Source of the DNA: a virus
Length of the DNA stretch: 64,000 bases
Virus record (IMG/VR): IMGVR_UViG_3300034418_006037
Coordinates: 1-64,000 of that record
Direction: 5' to 3' (one strand)
Shown: in pieces, positions 6,621 through 12,489 of the stretch
How positions within the stretch are numbered: the first letter of the stretch is position 1
Layout of the letters: every line of letters starts with the position of its first letter
Position numbers and translations under genes: made by a program
The notes under the pieces: model-generated
What the model was told of the DNA's origin: nothing
Seen by the model: the letters and a program-made list of their open reading frames with translations, nothing else
Database searches by the model: none

Positions 6621-8473
6621 TTTTCCCAAGTTTCTGAAATATTAGTGTCTGCTTTTAGCAACCCATTCTTGACAATCTTCATGGCTGCTTTCTCCATCAA
6701 TTCTGTCATTTTGGTTGCCCATTCATCTGCTATCTCACGCTTACAGATAGTATCTATCTGGTCGTGGACAGTCATTACAATTTTTACATCATTCTTGTAG
6801 TTCTCTTGTATCTCATCATAGATATAGATGAGAGCTAGTTTAGTCATATCAGCTGATGAGCCTTGAATTGGGGTGTTCTTAGATGCACGTTCGATGGAAC
6901 CTAGTTCCCCCATCATCGTTCTATCATTCCATATTTTCGGATACCAATTGTCGAACCACCTCCTACGCTTGAAGGGAGGCATAGTGGTGATGAAACCGTT
7001 GTGCTTACCGTATCTACCTAGTTTATCTAAGAAGTCTTTGATGTTTGGGAAGGCACTGAAGTATTTCTCTATCAGTTCTTCTGCTTCTTTCTTACTTATA
7101 CTAAGTGTGTCAGCGAGCTTAAAGGGCCCCATTCCATATGCCAACCCGAAATTGATTGTTTTGATTGTTGTTCGAAGGGTTTTACGAAGGTCACCATCAG
7201 CTTCCCTCCACCTTTGTTCAAATACGAGATCTGCACATACTCCATGCAAATCGGCTCCTCTTTCAAGAGCCTCGAGCCACACTGGATCTTGACTTCCATA
7301 CGCTATCACATTCAGTTCCTGTGAAGCGTAATCTGACGAGACAAAGACCCATCCGGACGGAGCAACGAAACAGTTTCTAAAGGTATTATCACTGGGTATC
7401 TGCTGCATGTTCGGCTTGGAACTCGACACTCGTCCAGTATCCAAGATCTGTGAGAAATTTGTGTGGACTCTCCCATCGCAGTTAATATAGTTGAAGAACT
7501 TGGTACCATAGGCATTCGCAAGTTTCGTCCTTTCTTTATACAATATATATTCATCAATCAGTTTGTGTTTGTACCTGTACTTGCTGAGCTTCTTACCGTT
7601 GACATCCTCAAGCTTAGGTACTAAATGTTTAAATAACTCCAAGGTTTGCATGGGTGAGCTCCAGTTTATGGAGGTCTTACGCAACTCTTCTGGGGGAGTA
7701 AACATATCTGCTTGTATTGGTTGTGCATACTTCGCTGCAAGCAAAGGATGTTCCAACACAAGCTTATCTAAGTGTAACTCCTGTTCTCTTGCCAATCTGA
7801 CATTATCCTCTGCCATCTTGGTCCATTTTGTCTCATCAATCATGAGACCCTCGTACTCAATCTCAGCAAATACTTTTACTGCTTTGTTTTCGAGCTTGCT
7901 AACCATCTCAAGCTCGTACGTATGTAGCTGAGACTTCTGAGCCTCCCATATGTCGATGAGATAGACAACGTCCTTCGCACCATAGGTAATCTGATCGACA
8001 TTAAAGGGCGCTCCACGTAAGTCGATGAACTTGTTCCGAACTTCTTTGTCCAAAATGTCACCGCAATACCTTTCGACACATTTGCTGAGAGAATAGCCGT
8101 GGTCTTGCTTACCACAATGAATAACCCTCTCGGCCAGGTAAGTATCGTATATGTTCTCAACGTCGATTTTTCCCCAGTTCTTAATAAACTTATAGTCGAA
8201 CTTGGCGTTGTGGAAGATTTTGATGGTATCTCTATCTTCAAGAACGGTTCTGAGTGGCTCGATTGAGATGTCTCTTGCATCAATTACGTATTGTCGGTCT
8301 TTATCTCCGATCTGCAACATAACCAATTTCTTGCAGGTGAAGTCAAAGCCCTCAGTCTCAGTATCAACACCGAGGACTGACTTCTCCTTACAATATGCCA
8401 CACACTCATCTATGGTCGCTGTCTGGACCTCGTTCAACAAACTCTTCTGTCCTATGAATCTTATGCTGTTCAC
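6617..8473 (-). CDS. polA-like: family-A DNA polymerase with 3'-5' exonuclease domain
   Basis: Encodes 618 aa. The exonuclease motifs are D37/E39 (GVDTET), N89/D93 (HNAKFDYKF) and Y164/D168 (YGAKDVV). Polymerase motif A holds D381 (SSDYASQEL), motif B runs R434...K438...F442...Y446 (RTTIKTINFGLAYG), and motif C is VHDQID with D571. The usual motif C glutamate (HDE) is Gln572 here. No 5'-3' exonuclease domain is present. It is the replicative polymerase of the phage and lies with the SSB candidate upstream. One group of crAss-like phages uses this polymerase family. Confidence 0.95.
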   Translation of the reverse strand: MNSIRFIGQKSLLNEVQTATIDECVAYCKEKSVLGVDTETEGFDFTCKKLVMLQIGDKDRQYVIDARDISIEPLRTVLEDRDTIKIFHNAKFDYKFIKNWGKIDVENIYDTYLAERVIHCGKQDHGYSLSKCVERYCGDILDKEVRNKFIDLRGAPFNVDQITYGAKDVVYLIDIWEAQKSQLHTYELEMVSKLENKAVKVFAEIEYEGLMIDETKWTKMAEDNVRLAREQELHLDKLVLEHPLLAAKYAQPIQADMFTPPEELRKTSINWSSPMQTLELFKHLVPKLEDVNGKKLSKYRYKHKLIDEYILYKERTKLANAYGTKFFNYINCDGRVHTNFSQILDTGRVSSSKPNMQQIPSDNTFRNCFVAPSGWVFVSSDYASQELNVIAYGSQDPVWLEALERGADLHGVCADLVFEQRWREADGDLRKTLRTTIKTINFGLAYGMGPFKLADTLSISKKEAEELIEKYFSAFPNIKDFLDKLGRYGKHNGFITTMPPFKRRRWFDNWYPKIWNDRTMMGELGSIERASKNTPIQGSSADMTKLALIYIYDEIQENYKNDVKIVMTVHDQIDTICKREIADEWATKMTELMEKAAMKIVKNGLLKADTNISETWEK

Positions 8474-8627
8474 CTTGCATAAATATTAGTATCTGTTTAG
8501 CATCCATTAGCGAATAGATGCGACCACGAAAATTAATGCGATCTGAGTTCAATCGCACAGCCTTCTTGATAAGAGTATCAAGTTCATTCATCCCATCATC
8601 TTGCATGACGATGAAGATTTCTTTCAT
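8406..8627 (-). CDS. small hypothetical protein before DNA polymerase
   Basis: Encodes 73 aa from MKEIFIVMQD. The pattern is beta-helix-beta, with 'LNSDRINFRGRIYSLMDAKQ' suggesting a small mixed fold. The last ~22 codons overlap the polymerase start in another frame (68 bp), so the C-terminus may be non-conserved. A start at 8636 is an alternative. It sits directly downstream of a strong terminator and may open a new transcript. Confidence 0.5.
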   Translation of the reverse strand: MKEIFIVMQDDGMNELDTLIKKAVRLNSDRINFRGRIYSLMDAKQILIFMQGEQHKIHRTEEFVERGPDSDHR

Positions 8628-8658
8628 TCTACCCATTGTACATTGCCTAATTGCAGTT

Positions 8659-8698
8659 AAAAAAAAGAAAGCGTAGCGCCTCCTGCTGGGACGCTACG
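8659..8698 (-). terminator. strong intrinsic terminator
   Basis: Leftward strand: CGTAGCG stem (8692-8698) pairs with CGCTACG (8672-8678), followed by CTTTC and a run of eight T (8659-8666). It separates the well-expressed 198-aa gene (SSB candidate) from the polymerase genes. Confidence 0.85.
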
Positions 8699-8747
8699 TT
8701 GATGCTTTCTATACAAATTATGCACTTAGCAGGATATAATGAGGTGC

Positions 8748-9344
8748 TTAGCTAGCAATCTCATTGGAAGCAACCCCAAACGGAGTTGCAGCAGCAGGCT
8801 GAGCTTGTGCAGACTCAGATGCAATAAACGTGTGACTGCAGTTATCTGCAAGCACCAAATCAGTGTGACGATACACAGGCATCTGTGTACCAGTCACGGG
8901 ATTGGTGGCAACAACCACCTCACCAGTCGAAGGGTTGACCTTTGGGGTCTGACTCTTCGAGTAAGGATTCTTATCGAAGTTCTCAGTCACCTGAACAGCG
9001 AGCTGAGTTCCCTCGGGCATGCCGAGCTTCTGATAAAAATCGTCTGCAGTAAAGACAGGACTACCCATAGTCGCGTCACCTTCACGTGACCCGAGGATAG
9101 CAGAAGCCTTGTCTGCATTAAACGAACGAAGGGCAGTCACACGAGTGTGAGTACCAAGAGCCTCAGTGCCCTGTTCCAAACTAATCAACAGCGAATTTGC
9201 GCTGCTTGCATCGTTGGTAGGACGCTCGACTGCCTGTTGAAACTGGACAGTCATTTGGTTCTTGGTGCTGTTCGTATTGAACCACCACTTACGGATGACC
9301 ACTTTGCCCGTGGCCAGGGCGTTCTCATAAGCCGGGTTATTCAT
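8748..9344 (-). CDS. putative ssDNA-binding protein
   Basis: Encodes 198 aa. Beta-rich segments in the N-terminal two thirds (ATGKVVIRKWWFNTN, NQMTVQFQQA, TQLAVQVTENF) suit an OB-fold. An Ala/Gln/Pro-rich linker follows near the C-terminus (SAQAQPAAATP). It is a short transcription unit of its own: a strong terminator follows it and another precedes it, which suits an abundant protein. Its position next to the polymerase and the aromatic residues (W19, W20) support SSB, but I do not recognise a diagnostic motif. Alternatively it is another abundant early protein. Confidence 0.45.
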   Translation of the reverse strand: MNNPAYENALATGKVVIRKWWFNTNSTKNQMTVQFQQAVERPTNDASSANSLLISLEQGTEALGTHTRVTALRSFNADKASAILGSREGDATMGSPVFTADDFYQKLGMPEGTQLAVQVTENFDKNPYSKSQTPKVNPSTGEVVVATNPVTGTQMPVYRHTDLVLADNCSHTFIASESAQAQPAAATPFGVASNEIAS

Positions 9345-9360
9345 GGCTATGATAAATTAA

Positions 9361-9394
9361 AAGAAAAGAATGGGGACACTTGATGGTAGTCCCC
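9361..9394 (-). terminator. intrinsic terminator after 2H phosphoesterase gene
   Basis: Leftward strand: GGGGAC (9389-9394) pairs with GTCCCC (9372-9377) around an 11-nt loop, then a T-rich stretch ATTCTTTTCTT. It lies between the 2H phosphoesterase stop and the start of the SSB candidate. Confidence 0.65.
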
Positions 9395-9408
9395 GACACC
9401 AATATCAT

Positions 9409-9945
9409 TCAACGAGGATGACTAACTCGGAAGTTGTTAGTAAGCTCATTGTTCCAAACATGCCGAGTCAATCCGATACCATTGTGGTCACCATCAACCC
9501 CAATTGTGATGTGAGGTATAGGAAGATGCCGTTCGATACCAGGAAACAAAGCCTCCATCTTGTGATGGAACTTCAAGTGATGCTCTCCTGGTTCAATCAT
9601 GTACACAAGAGACTTGCGAAGGCCATCGTCGTATTGCTTCTCAATGATACGCATCTCATCATCGTCTGATATGTGGATGAACCTCTCTAGATACTCATGC
9701 GTAGACATCATGAACTCATTGACTGCATCTATGTAACGAGGCTCAAGAAGCTCACGGTTGGCGTTAATATGCTCACTAATAATCTTACCAGCTTTGTACC
9801 CAAGGATGGTGATGTGAAGCTCCTCTTTTGCTTTGAAGCCCATGCCTTGAGCCTGGTGTCTAAAATGTGGCGTATGAACTCTTGAATGCTTCAAGAGTAC
9901 CAACAGCGTGTGATTCTTATCATCAAAATCAATTTTCTTTTCCAT
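9409..9945 (-). CDS. 2H phosphoesterase (LigT/CPDase superfamily)
   Basis: Encodes 178 aa with two HxTx motifs, HITI at residues 44-47 (ELHITILGYK) and HITI at 145-148 (PIPHITIGVDGD), about 100 residues apart and each on a predicted strand. This is the hallmark of 2H enzymes, which hydrolyse 2',3'-cyclic phosphates, ADP-ribose 1'',2''-cyclic phosphate or 2'-5'-linked nucleotides. In phages this superfamily includes the anti-CBASS nuclease Acb1. Candidate roles here are RNA-end healing for tRNAs or destruction of host cyclic-nucleotide alarms. It has its own terminator and lies next to tRNA-like elements. Confidence 0.8.
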   Translation of the reverse strand: MEKKIDFDDKNHTLLVLLKHSRVHTPHFRHQAQGMGFKAKEELHITILGYKAGKIISEHINANRELLEPRYIDAVNEFMMSTHEYLERFIHISDDDEMRIIEKQYDDGLRKSLVYMIEPGEHHLKFHHKMEALFPGIERHLPIPHITIGVDGDHNGIGLTRHVWNNELTNNFRVSHPR

Positions 9946-9966
9946 CTGTATTTAGTTTAAGAATAG

Positions 9967-10047
9967 AGCACAGTGTGGAATCGAACCACAATACTTTAAT
10001 AGTGAAAACCGATTCAACTATGATGCTGAAGTATCTCCAAGCTGTGC
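9967..10047 (-). other. tRNA-like element (intact T-arm and acceptor, aberrant core)
   Basis: Leftward strand: acceptor GCACAG/CTGTGC (6 bp) and a canonical T-arm TGTGG-TTCGATT-CCACA abut correctly. The 51-nt core does not form normal D and anticodon arms. A 4-bp GGAG/CTTC hairpin with a 3-nt loop sits in the D position and ATAGT/ACTAT closes a 13-nt loop. Total length is 81 nt, as in tRNAs with long variable arms. It could be a degenerate tRNA or a tRNA mimic. Confidence 0.5.
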
Positions 10048-10070
10048 ATAAAGATGTGTGCTATCCATGA

Positions 10071-10401
10071 GCTTATTGTTATTAACCTGACGTAAACCCT
10101 ACCCGCAGGCAGTTCTCGGATTCCATTACTCTTCTCCGGTATATAAATAACGTATACTCATCTTGCGTGTACTTGACTGCAGGAGTAATCCTTTGAACCT
10201 GCACGGCACACATCTGGTCGTGTTTAACTTGACTGTGGAATTACGACCAATACCAACAGCTGCCAGGCATGTTTCAAGAGAGCCTATCCTCCTGCTGATT
10301 CCACAGCAATATTCGCACGGTACATAGCCCGTGACTAACTCATTCTTACCATCAGAATGTAATGAGTCTCCCCATGTGAGACCAAGGGTAATTCACTGTG
10401 T
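10071..10401 (-). ncRNA. noncoding region with potential pseudoknot RNA
   Basis: About 330 bp without a convincing ORF on either strand. It contains interleaved inverted repeats: TGGTCGT (10215-10221) with ACGACCA (10243-10249), and CTGTGGAAT (10233-10241) with ATTCCACAG (10298-10306). The order A-B-A'-B' can form an H-type pseudoknot. A T-loop-like 'GCAGGTTCAAAG' on the leftward strand (about 10180-10200) pairs with CCTGC around an enlarged loop. Two near repeats of ACTTGACTG occur. Strand assigned from neighbouring genes; transcription is unproven. Confidence 0.4.
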
Positions 10402-10452
10402 TTACAGATTCATGACGATGACTACAAGGAGCACAATGGCTCCCTGTATCAT
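10402..10452 (-). CDS. possible 16-aa hydrophobic micropeptide
   Basis: A 17-codon ORF encodes MIQGAIVLLVVIVMNL, almost entirely membrane-type residues, with a GAGGAGG purine run ~15 nt upstream overlapping the end of the 79-aa gene. Very short ORFs arise by chance, so this is weak on its own. It gains some weight from two other tiny hydrophobic ORFs in the next kilobase. Confidence 0.2.
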   Translation of the reverse strand: MIQGAIVLLVVIVMNL

Positions 10453-10472
10453 CAAGATGGCTGTTGACCTCC

Positions 10473-10712
10473 TCACAGCATTCTGAGTTGGTCATTGAGA
10501 TTGTAGACAGAACGCTGTGCTCTGTCTGCAAATCGTACATGGTCAGCGAACTGACCGAGCAACGCTCCTTGGTTCTCACCTGCGTTGTAAAGAATTTTTT
10601 CTCGCACCTCATAAGCAAGCTTCGAGTGAAGCTGTTGCTTTTTGAGTTCAATATCGAGCTGCTTCTCGAGCTCTTGAATTTGTCCTTCTTTTGTTTTGCT
10701 AAGTAAAATCAT
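10473..10712 (-). CDS. small helical protein
   Basis: Encodes 79 aa and is strongly helical and charged. Residues 5-40 form a likely coiled coil (KTKEGQIQELEKQLDIELKK). It overlaps the upstream gene by the ATGA junction, so the two are co-translated. No family recognised. Confidence 0.55.
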   Translation of the reverse strand: MILLSKTKEGQIQELEKQLDIELKKQQLHSKLAYEVREKILYNAGENQGALLGQFADHVRFADRAQRSVYNLNDQLRML

Positions 10713-11014
10713 GCTGTATGTTCTTGAAGTTTGTAAGCGATGATGTTGTCGATTTCTGAAAGCTGGTCAGCTATATCTCTAATGAGTTGCTCTGCTTCCT
10801 TGTTGTCATGTACTATGTGCTCAAGACCTTCATGCAGATCTTCTACGATTCCAATGAATTCGTAGTCAGTGTCTTGGTCACTGGCTTGCATTATATCTCT
10901 CCAGATCTTCATTGCCAAGAGCTCGTACTCTTTGAAGTTGAACAGCTTTAGGTTGTTTACATATACCATAGACAATAGGTATACAACACGTTCTGCAAGT
11001 TGTTTAGGTGTCAT
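10709..11014 (-). CDS. all-helical hypothetical protein
   Basis: Encodes 101 aa with a helical bundle pattern throughout (KQLAERVVYLLSMVYVNNLK, then acidic helices with 'EGLEHIVHDNKEAEQLI'). It is coupled by ATGA to the next gene and separated by only 2 bp from the 33-aa membrane ORF upstream. No motif recognised. The context is a cluster of small, possibly host-take-over genes. Confidence 0.6.
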   Translation of the reverse strand: MTPKQLAERVVYLLSMVYVNNLKLFNFKEYELLAMKIWRDIMQASDQDTDYEFIGIVEDLHEGLEHIVHDNKEAEQLIRDIADQLSEIDNIIAYKLQEHTA

Positions 11015-11016
11015 GA

Positions 11017-11118
11017 TTAAATGAAGTTGATTGCTACGTAAATCCAGAATGCAACAACAACTACGAGAGCTGTGAATGCATAGCTAGTAAGAATGAAAGT
11101 TTCAGTCTTCTTGTCCAT
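11017..11118 (-). CDS. 33-aa single-pass membrane micropeptide
   Basis: Begins MDKKTETFILTSYAFTAL and continues with a VVVVAFWIYV core: a polar N-terminus and one clear ~22-residue transmembrane helix. The stop lies 2 bp before the next ATG, the spacing expected of a real operon member. Too short for routine ORF calling. It could be a holin-like, superinfection-exclusion or membrane-anchoring peptide; function unknown. Confidence 0.5.
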   Translation of the reverse strand: MDKKTETFILTSYAFTALVVVVAFWIYVAINFI

Positions 11119-11271
11119 ATGTTTGAAAGATCCCCAGCAGCCTCTCGTCAGAGGTGCCAGTTCCGCTCCTAACGGCTTTTCTGTTGCCCCGCTTACGTGG
11201 TAGAGCTTCTAATGTCTCTACTCTTAAGTTGTACGCTGTCGTTGTTCGTCAACGGTGACAAAGGGCGAAGT
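11119..11271 (-). ncRNA. hairpin-rich noncoding segment
   Basis: No ORF starts here on either strand. Reading leftward there are successive hairpins: CGTTG-acgaa-CAACG (about 11240-11254), GTAGAG-N10-CTCTAC (about 11200-11221) and CCTCT-gacg-AGAGG (about 11141-11154). They follow directly on the acceptor/T-arm minihelix. The density of short perfect stems suggests a folded RNA or leader for the 33-aa gene. Confidence 0.35.
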
Positions 11272-11272
11272 G

Positions 11273-11316
11273 AAGTATGAAGAGGAATCGAACCTCTTTG
11301 TTAACCATTCATACTT
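11273..11316 (-). other. acceptor/T-arm minihelix lacking D and anticodon arms
   Basis: Leftward strand: AAGTATG (11310-11316), 11 nt AATGGTTAACA, T-arm AAGAGG-TTCGATT-CCTCTT, then CATACTT (11273-11279). The 7-bp acceptor and 6-bp T stems are perfect and abut exactly as in tRNA, with a consensus T-loop, but the D and anticodon arms are replaced by 11 nt. It is either the relic of a deleted tRNA or a functional tRNA-top-half mimic. Confidence 0.6.
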
Positions 11317-11324
11317 GAGTGTGC

Positions 11325-11405
11325 TTACTTGGTTACGTGATATGCAAACAAGAAACACAAGGCCTTTAAAGTGAAGTACATCACTCCTGCTATTGTTGGT
11401 GTCAT
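11325..11405 (-). CDS. 26-aa hydrophobic micropeptide
   Basis: Encodes MTPTIAGVMYFTLKALCFLF plus a six-residue tail (AYHVTK), a single hydrophobic helix. Its start region is identical over 16 bp to that of the 70-aa gene just upstream (ATTGTATTACACATGA on the leftward strand), placing the ATG at the same position in both copies. This shared initiation region is the main argument that the ORF is real. Function unknown; membrane location inferred. Confidence 0.45.
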   Translation of the reverse strand: MTPTIAGVMYFTLKALCFLFAYHVTK

Positions 11406-11417
11406 GTGTAATACAAT
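11402..11417 (-). repeat. duplicated translation-initiation region, copy 1
   Basis: Leftward ATTGTATTACACATGA, containing the ATG of the 26-aa ORF. An exact copy lies at 11629-11644 around the start of the 70-aa gene. Either a duplicated leader or promoter module, or a shared operator. Confidence 0.7.
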
Positions 11418-11419
11418 CA

Positions 11420-11632
11420 TTAGTTACGTTCGAAAGTGAATACGATATTCTGAAGGATAGTAAGGTCCTTGTCTGTCAAGCTTGTATGTTGAGACTGGTA
11501 GTCTAACCAATTCAAAGCTTCGTGCCTCGTTGCGAAGTTGTTGTCAATGAAGTTGGCTATCATCCATGAGCGTGTGTCGTGGTCTTGCAAGTAAGCAAGA
11601 TGTTTGATGATATGAAGAATGAAGTCCATCAT
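11420..11632 (-). CDS. 70-aa hypothetical protein
   Basis: Encodes 70 aa, helical, with several histidines and aromatic residues ('NFATRHEALNWLDYQSQ'). The first of two ATGs (11632) is used because it matches the position of the ATG in the duplicated initiation region of the neighbouring 26-aa ORF. No family recognised. It belongs to the small-gene cluster downstream of the 54-aa gene's terminator. Confidence 0.55.
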   Translation of the reverse strand: MMDFILHIIKHLAYLQDHDTRSWMIANFIDNNFATRHEALNWLDYQSQHTSLTDKDLTILQNIVFTFERN

Positions 11633-11644
11633 GTGTAATACAAT
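11629..11644 (-). repeat. duplicated translation-initiation region, copy 2
   Basis: An exact 16-bp copy of the sequence at 11402-11417, here overlapping the start of the 70-aa gene. Confidence 0.7.
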
Positions 11645-11681
11645 TGAATGTCAATGAATTGATAGCTAAGTGGAAAGAGAT

Positions 11682-11721
11682 AAAAAGTGTGGAGAGTGGC
11701 TATCACCTCACTCTCACACAC
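11682..11721 (-). terminator. strong intrinsic terminator after the 54-aa gene
   Basis: Leftward strand: GTGTG + GAGAGTG pairs with CACTCTC + CACAC (12 bp with one bulged base), then TTTTT. It closes the short transcript of the 54-aa gene nearest the divergent promoter region. Confidence 0.8.
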
Positions 11722-11752
11722 TAGCCAATACCTCTTGCCCTCGGCAGACCGC

Positions 11753-11917
11753 TTACGCGGCCGCCTCGTCCTCTTGGGCTTTGAGGATGAGGTCGTACAG
11801 AGGTGTGCCCTTCCTGACGAAGCGTGGCTTAGGCACAGTGCCATCGGCATTCAGCTTGGTAGGTTCGGCGACAAGGTACTCCCCGGAAGGAGTAAGTTGG
11901 AAATCAGAAAAGTGCAT
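11753..11917 (-). CDS. 54-aa first leftward gene, unknown function
   Basis: Starts MHFSDFQLTPSGEYLVAEPT and ends in an acidic/alanine tail (ILKAQEDEAAA). It has good codon structure and a rather GC-rich composition compared with its neighbours. It is the first gene leftward from the divergent region and is followed by a strong terminator, so it is probably a small, highly transcribed, early product. No family recognised. Other frames over this region lack these features. Confidence 0.6.
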   Translation of the reverse strand: MHFSDFQLTPSGEYLVAEPTKLNADGTVPKPRFVRKGTPLYDLILKAQEDEAAA

Positions 11918-12019
11918 AATGGTGGCGTGGGTTTGACGCCGTTAGATAGTAGGGGTCTTGTTTGGTGTAGGTTCACGCTCTCAAAAATTTTATCCCAAAA
12001 ATTTTTTTATCTTAGTAGT
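11918..12019. promoter_or_regulatory. divergent AT-rich control region, origin candidate
   Basis: Separates the leftward and rightward arms. It contains a direct repeat CAAAAATTTT (11982-11991 and 11996-12005) within a 30-bp A/T tract, and TTTTATCCCAAAA resembling a weak DnaA box (TTATNCACA). On the leftward strand the repeats read AAAATTTTTG, similar to a Bacteroidota -7 box. Likely holds both early promoters and could serve as a replication origin bound by the phage DnaA-IV protein; the origin role is inference. Confidence 0.45.
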
Positions 12020-12148
12020 ATGAAAACCACAAGCACTTTTACTCCTAAAGACAAAGTCAATCGACCTGGAATCCATGCTAAGACTAAGACGTCTAAAAAC
12101 AAAAAGTCTAAGCTGTACAAGAAAGCGTACAGGGGTCAAGGCAGGTAG
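12020..12148 (+). CDS. 42-aa basic protein (KYKKxYRGQGR type)
   Basis: Begins MKTTSTFTPKDKVNRPGIHA, has a lysine-rich middle (KTKTSKNKKSK) and ends LYKKAYRGQGR. Short basic proteins with this 'NRPG.H.KTK...YRGQGR' signature are recurrent in Bacteroidota phages, as far as I recall. The start is chosen because the upstream part of the frame overlaps the divergent region. First gene of the rightward arm. A nucleic-acid-binding role is inferred. Confidence 0.6.
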   Translation: MKTTSTFTPKDKVNRPGIHAKTKTSKNKKSKLYKKAYRGQGR

Positions 12149-12168
12149 GGTCACAACCTTAACCTGCA

Positions 12169-12477
12169 ATGAAACTTGATGACGACACAAACTTTGGTAT
12201 TAATATTAAATGGCTAATTCAAATTGTTGGGGGAGTCGGGGGAGCTGTGTGGATATACTTCACAATAATGCAAGCTATCTCTAGCCTTGAGATAGAAACC
12301 CTGCGGCACAATCAAGAGATTGAATTGAATTCTGAGTTCAGAGTCAAGTGGCCAAGAGGAGAGATGGGCAGCCTCCCAGACGATGCTGAGCAGAACCTCA
12401 GGTTAAATCACCTAGAAAGAGATGTAGAACATCTACAAATTTTAGTTGATGAACTACGTCAGAAGAATTGCGATTGA
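12169..12477 (+). CDS. membrane protein with coiled-coil tail (holin/spanin-like candidate)
   Basis: Encodes 102 aa. Residues ~14-35 form one transmembrane helix (WLIQIVGGVGGAVWIYFTIM). The soluble C-terminal half ends in a heptad coiled coil (LNHLERDVEHLQILVDEL). Its place just before the amidase endolysin suggests a lysis accessory such as a pinholin or inner-membrane spanin, or an infection-stage membrane protein. No diagnostic motif. Confidence 0.55.
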   Translation: MKLDDDTNFGINIKWLIQIVGGVGGAVWIYFTIMQAISSLEIETLRHNQEIELNSEFRVKWPRGEMGSLPDDAEQNLRLNHLERDVEHLQILVDELRQKNCD

Positions 12478-12478
12478 C

Positions 12479-12486
12479 TATATTTG
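12479..12486 (+). promoter_or_regulatory. TATATTTG -7 promoter box
   Basis: Exact TAnnTTTG match overlapping the end of the membrane-protein gene. Transcription would begin around 12490-12494, at the 5' edge of the structured RNA. No clear TTTG element at the -33 distance. Confidence 0.5.
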
Positions 12487-12489
12487 CAT

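Noticed and set aside
8739-9669. Rightward ORFs opposite the SSB candidate and 2H gene
   Set aside because: No domain character; the leftward frames have clear motifs and terminators.
11670-12019. Rightward ORFs spanning 11.67-12.02 kb
   Set aside because: They overlap a strong leftward terminator and the better supported 54-aa leftward gene; only the last 42 codons of one frame (from 12020) look real.
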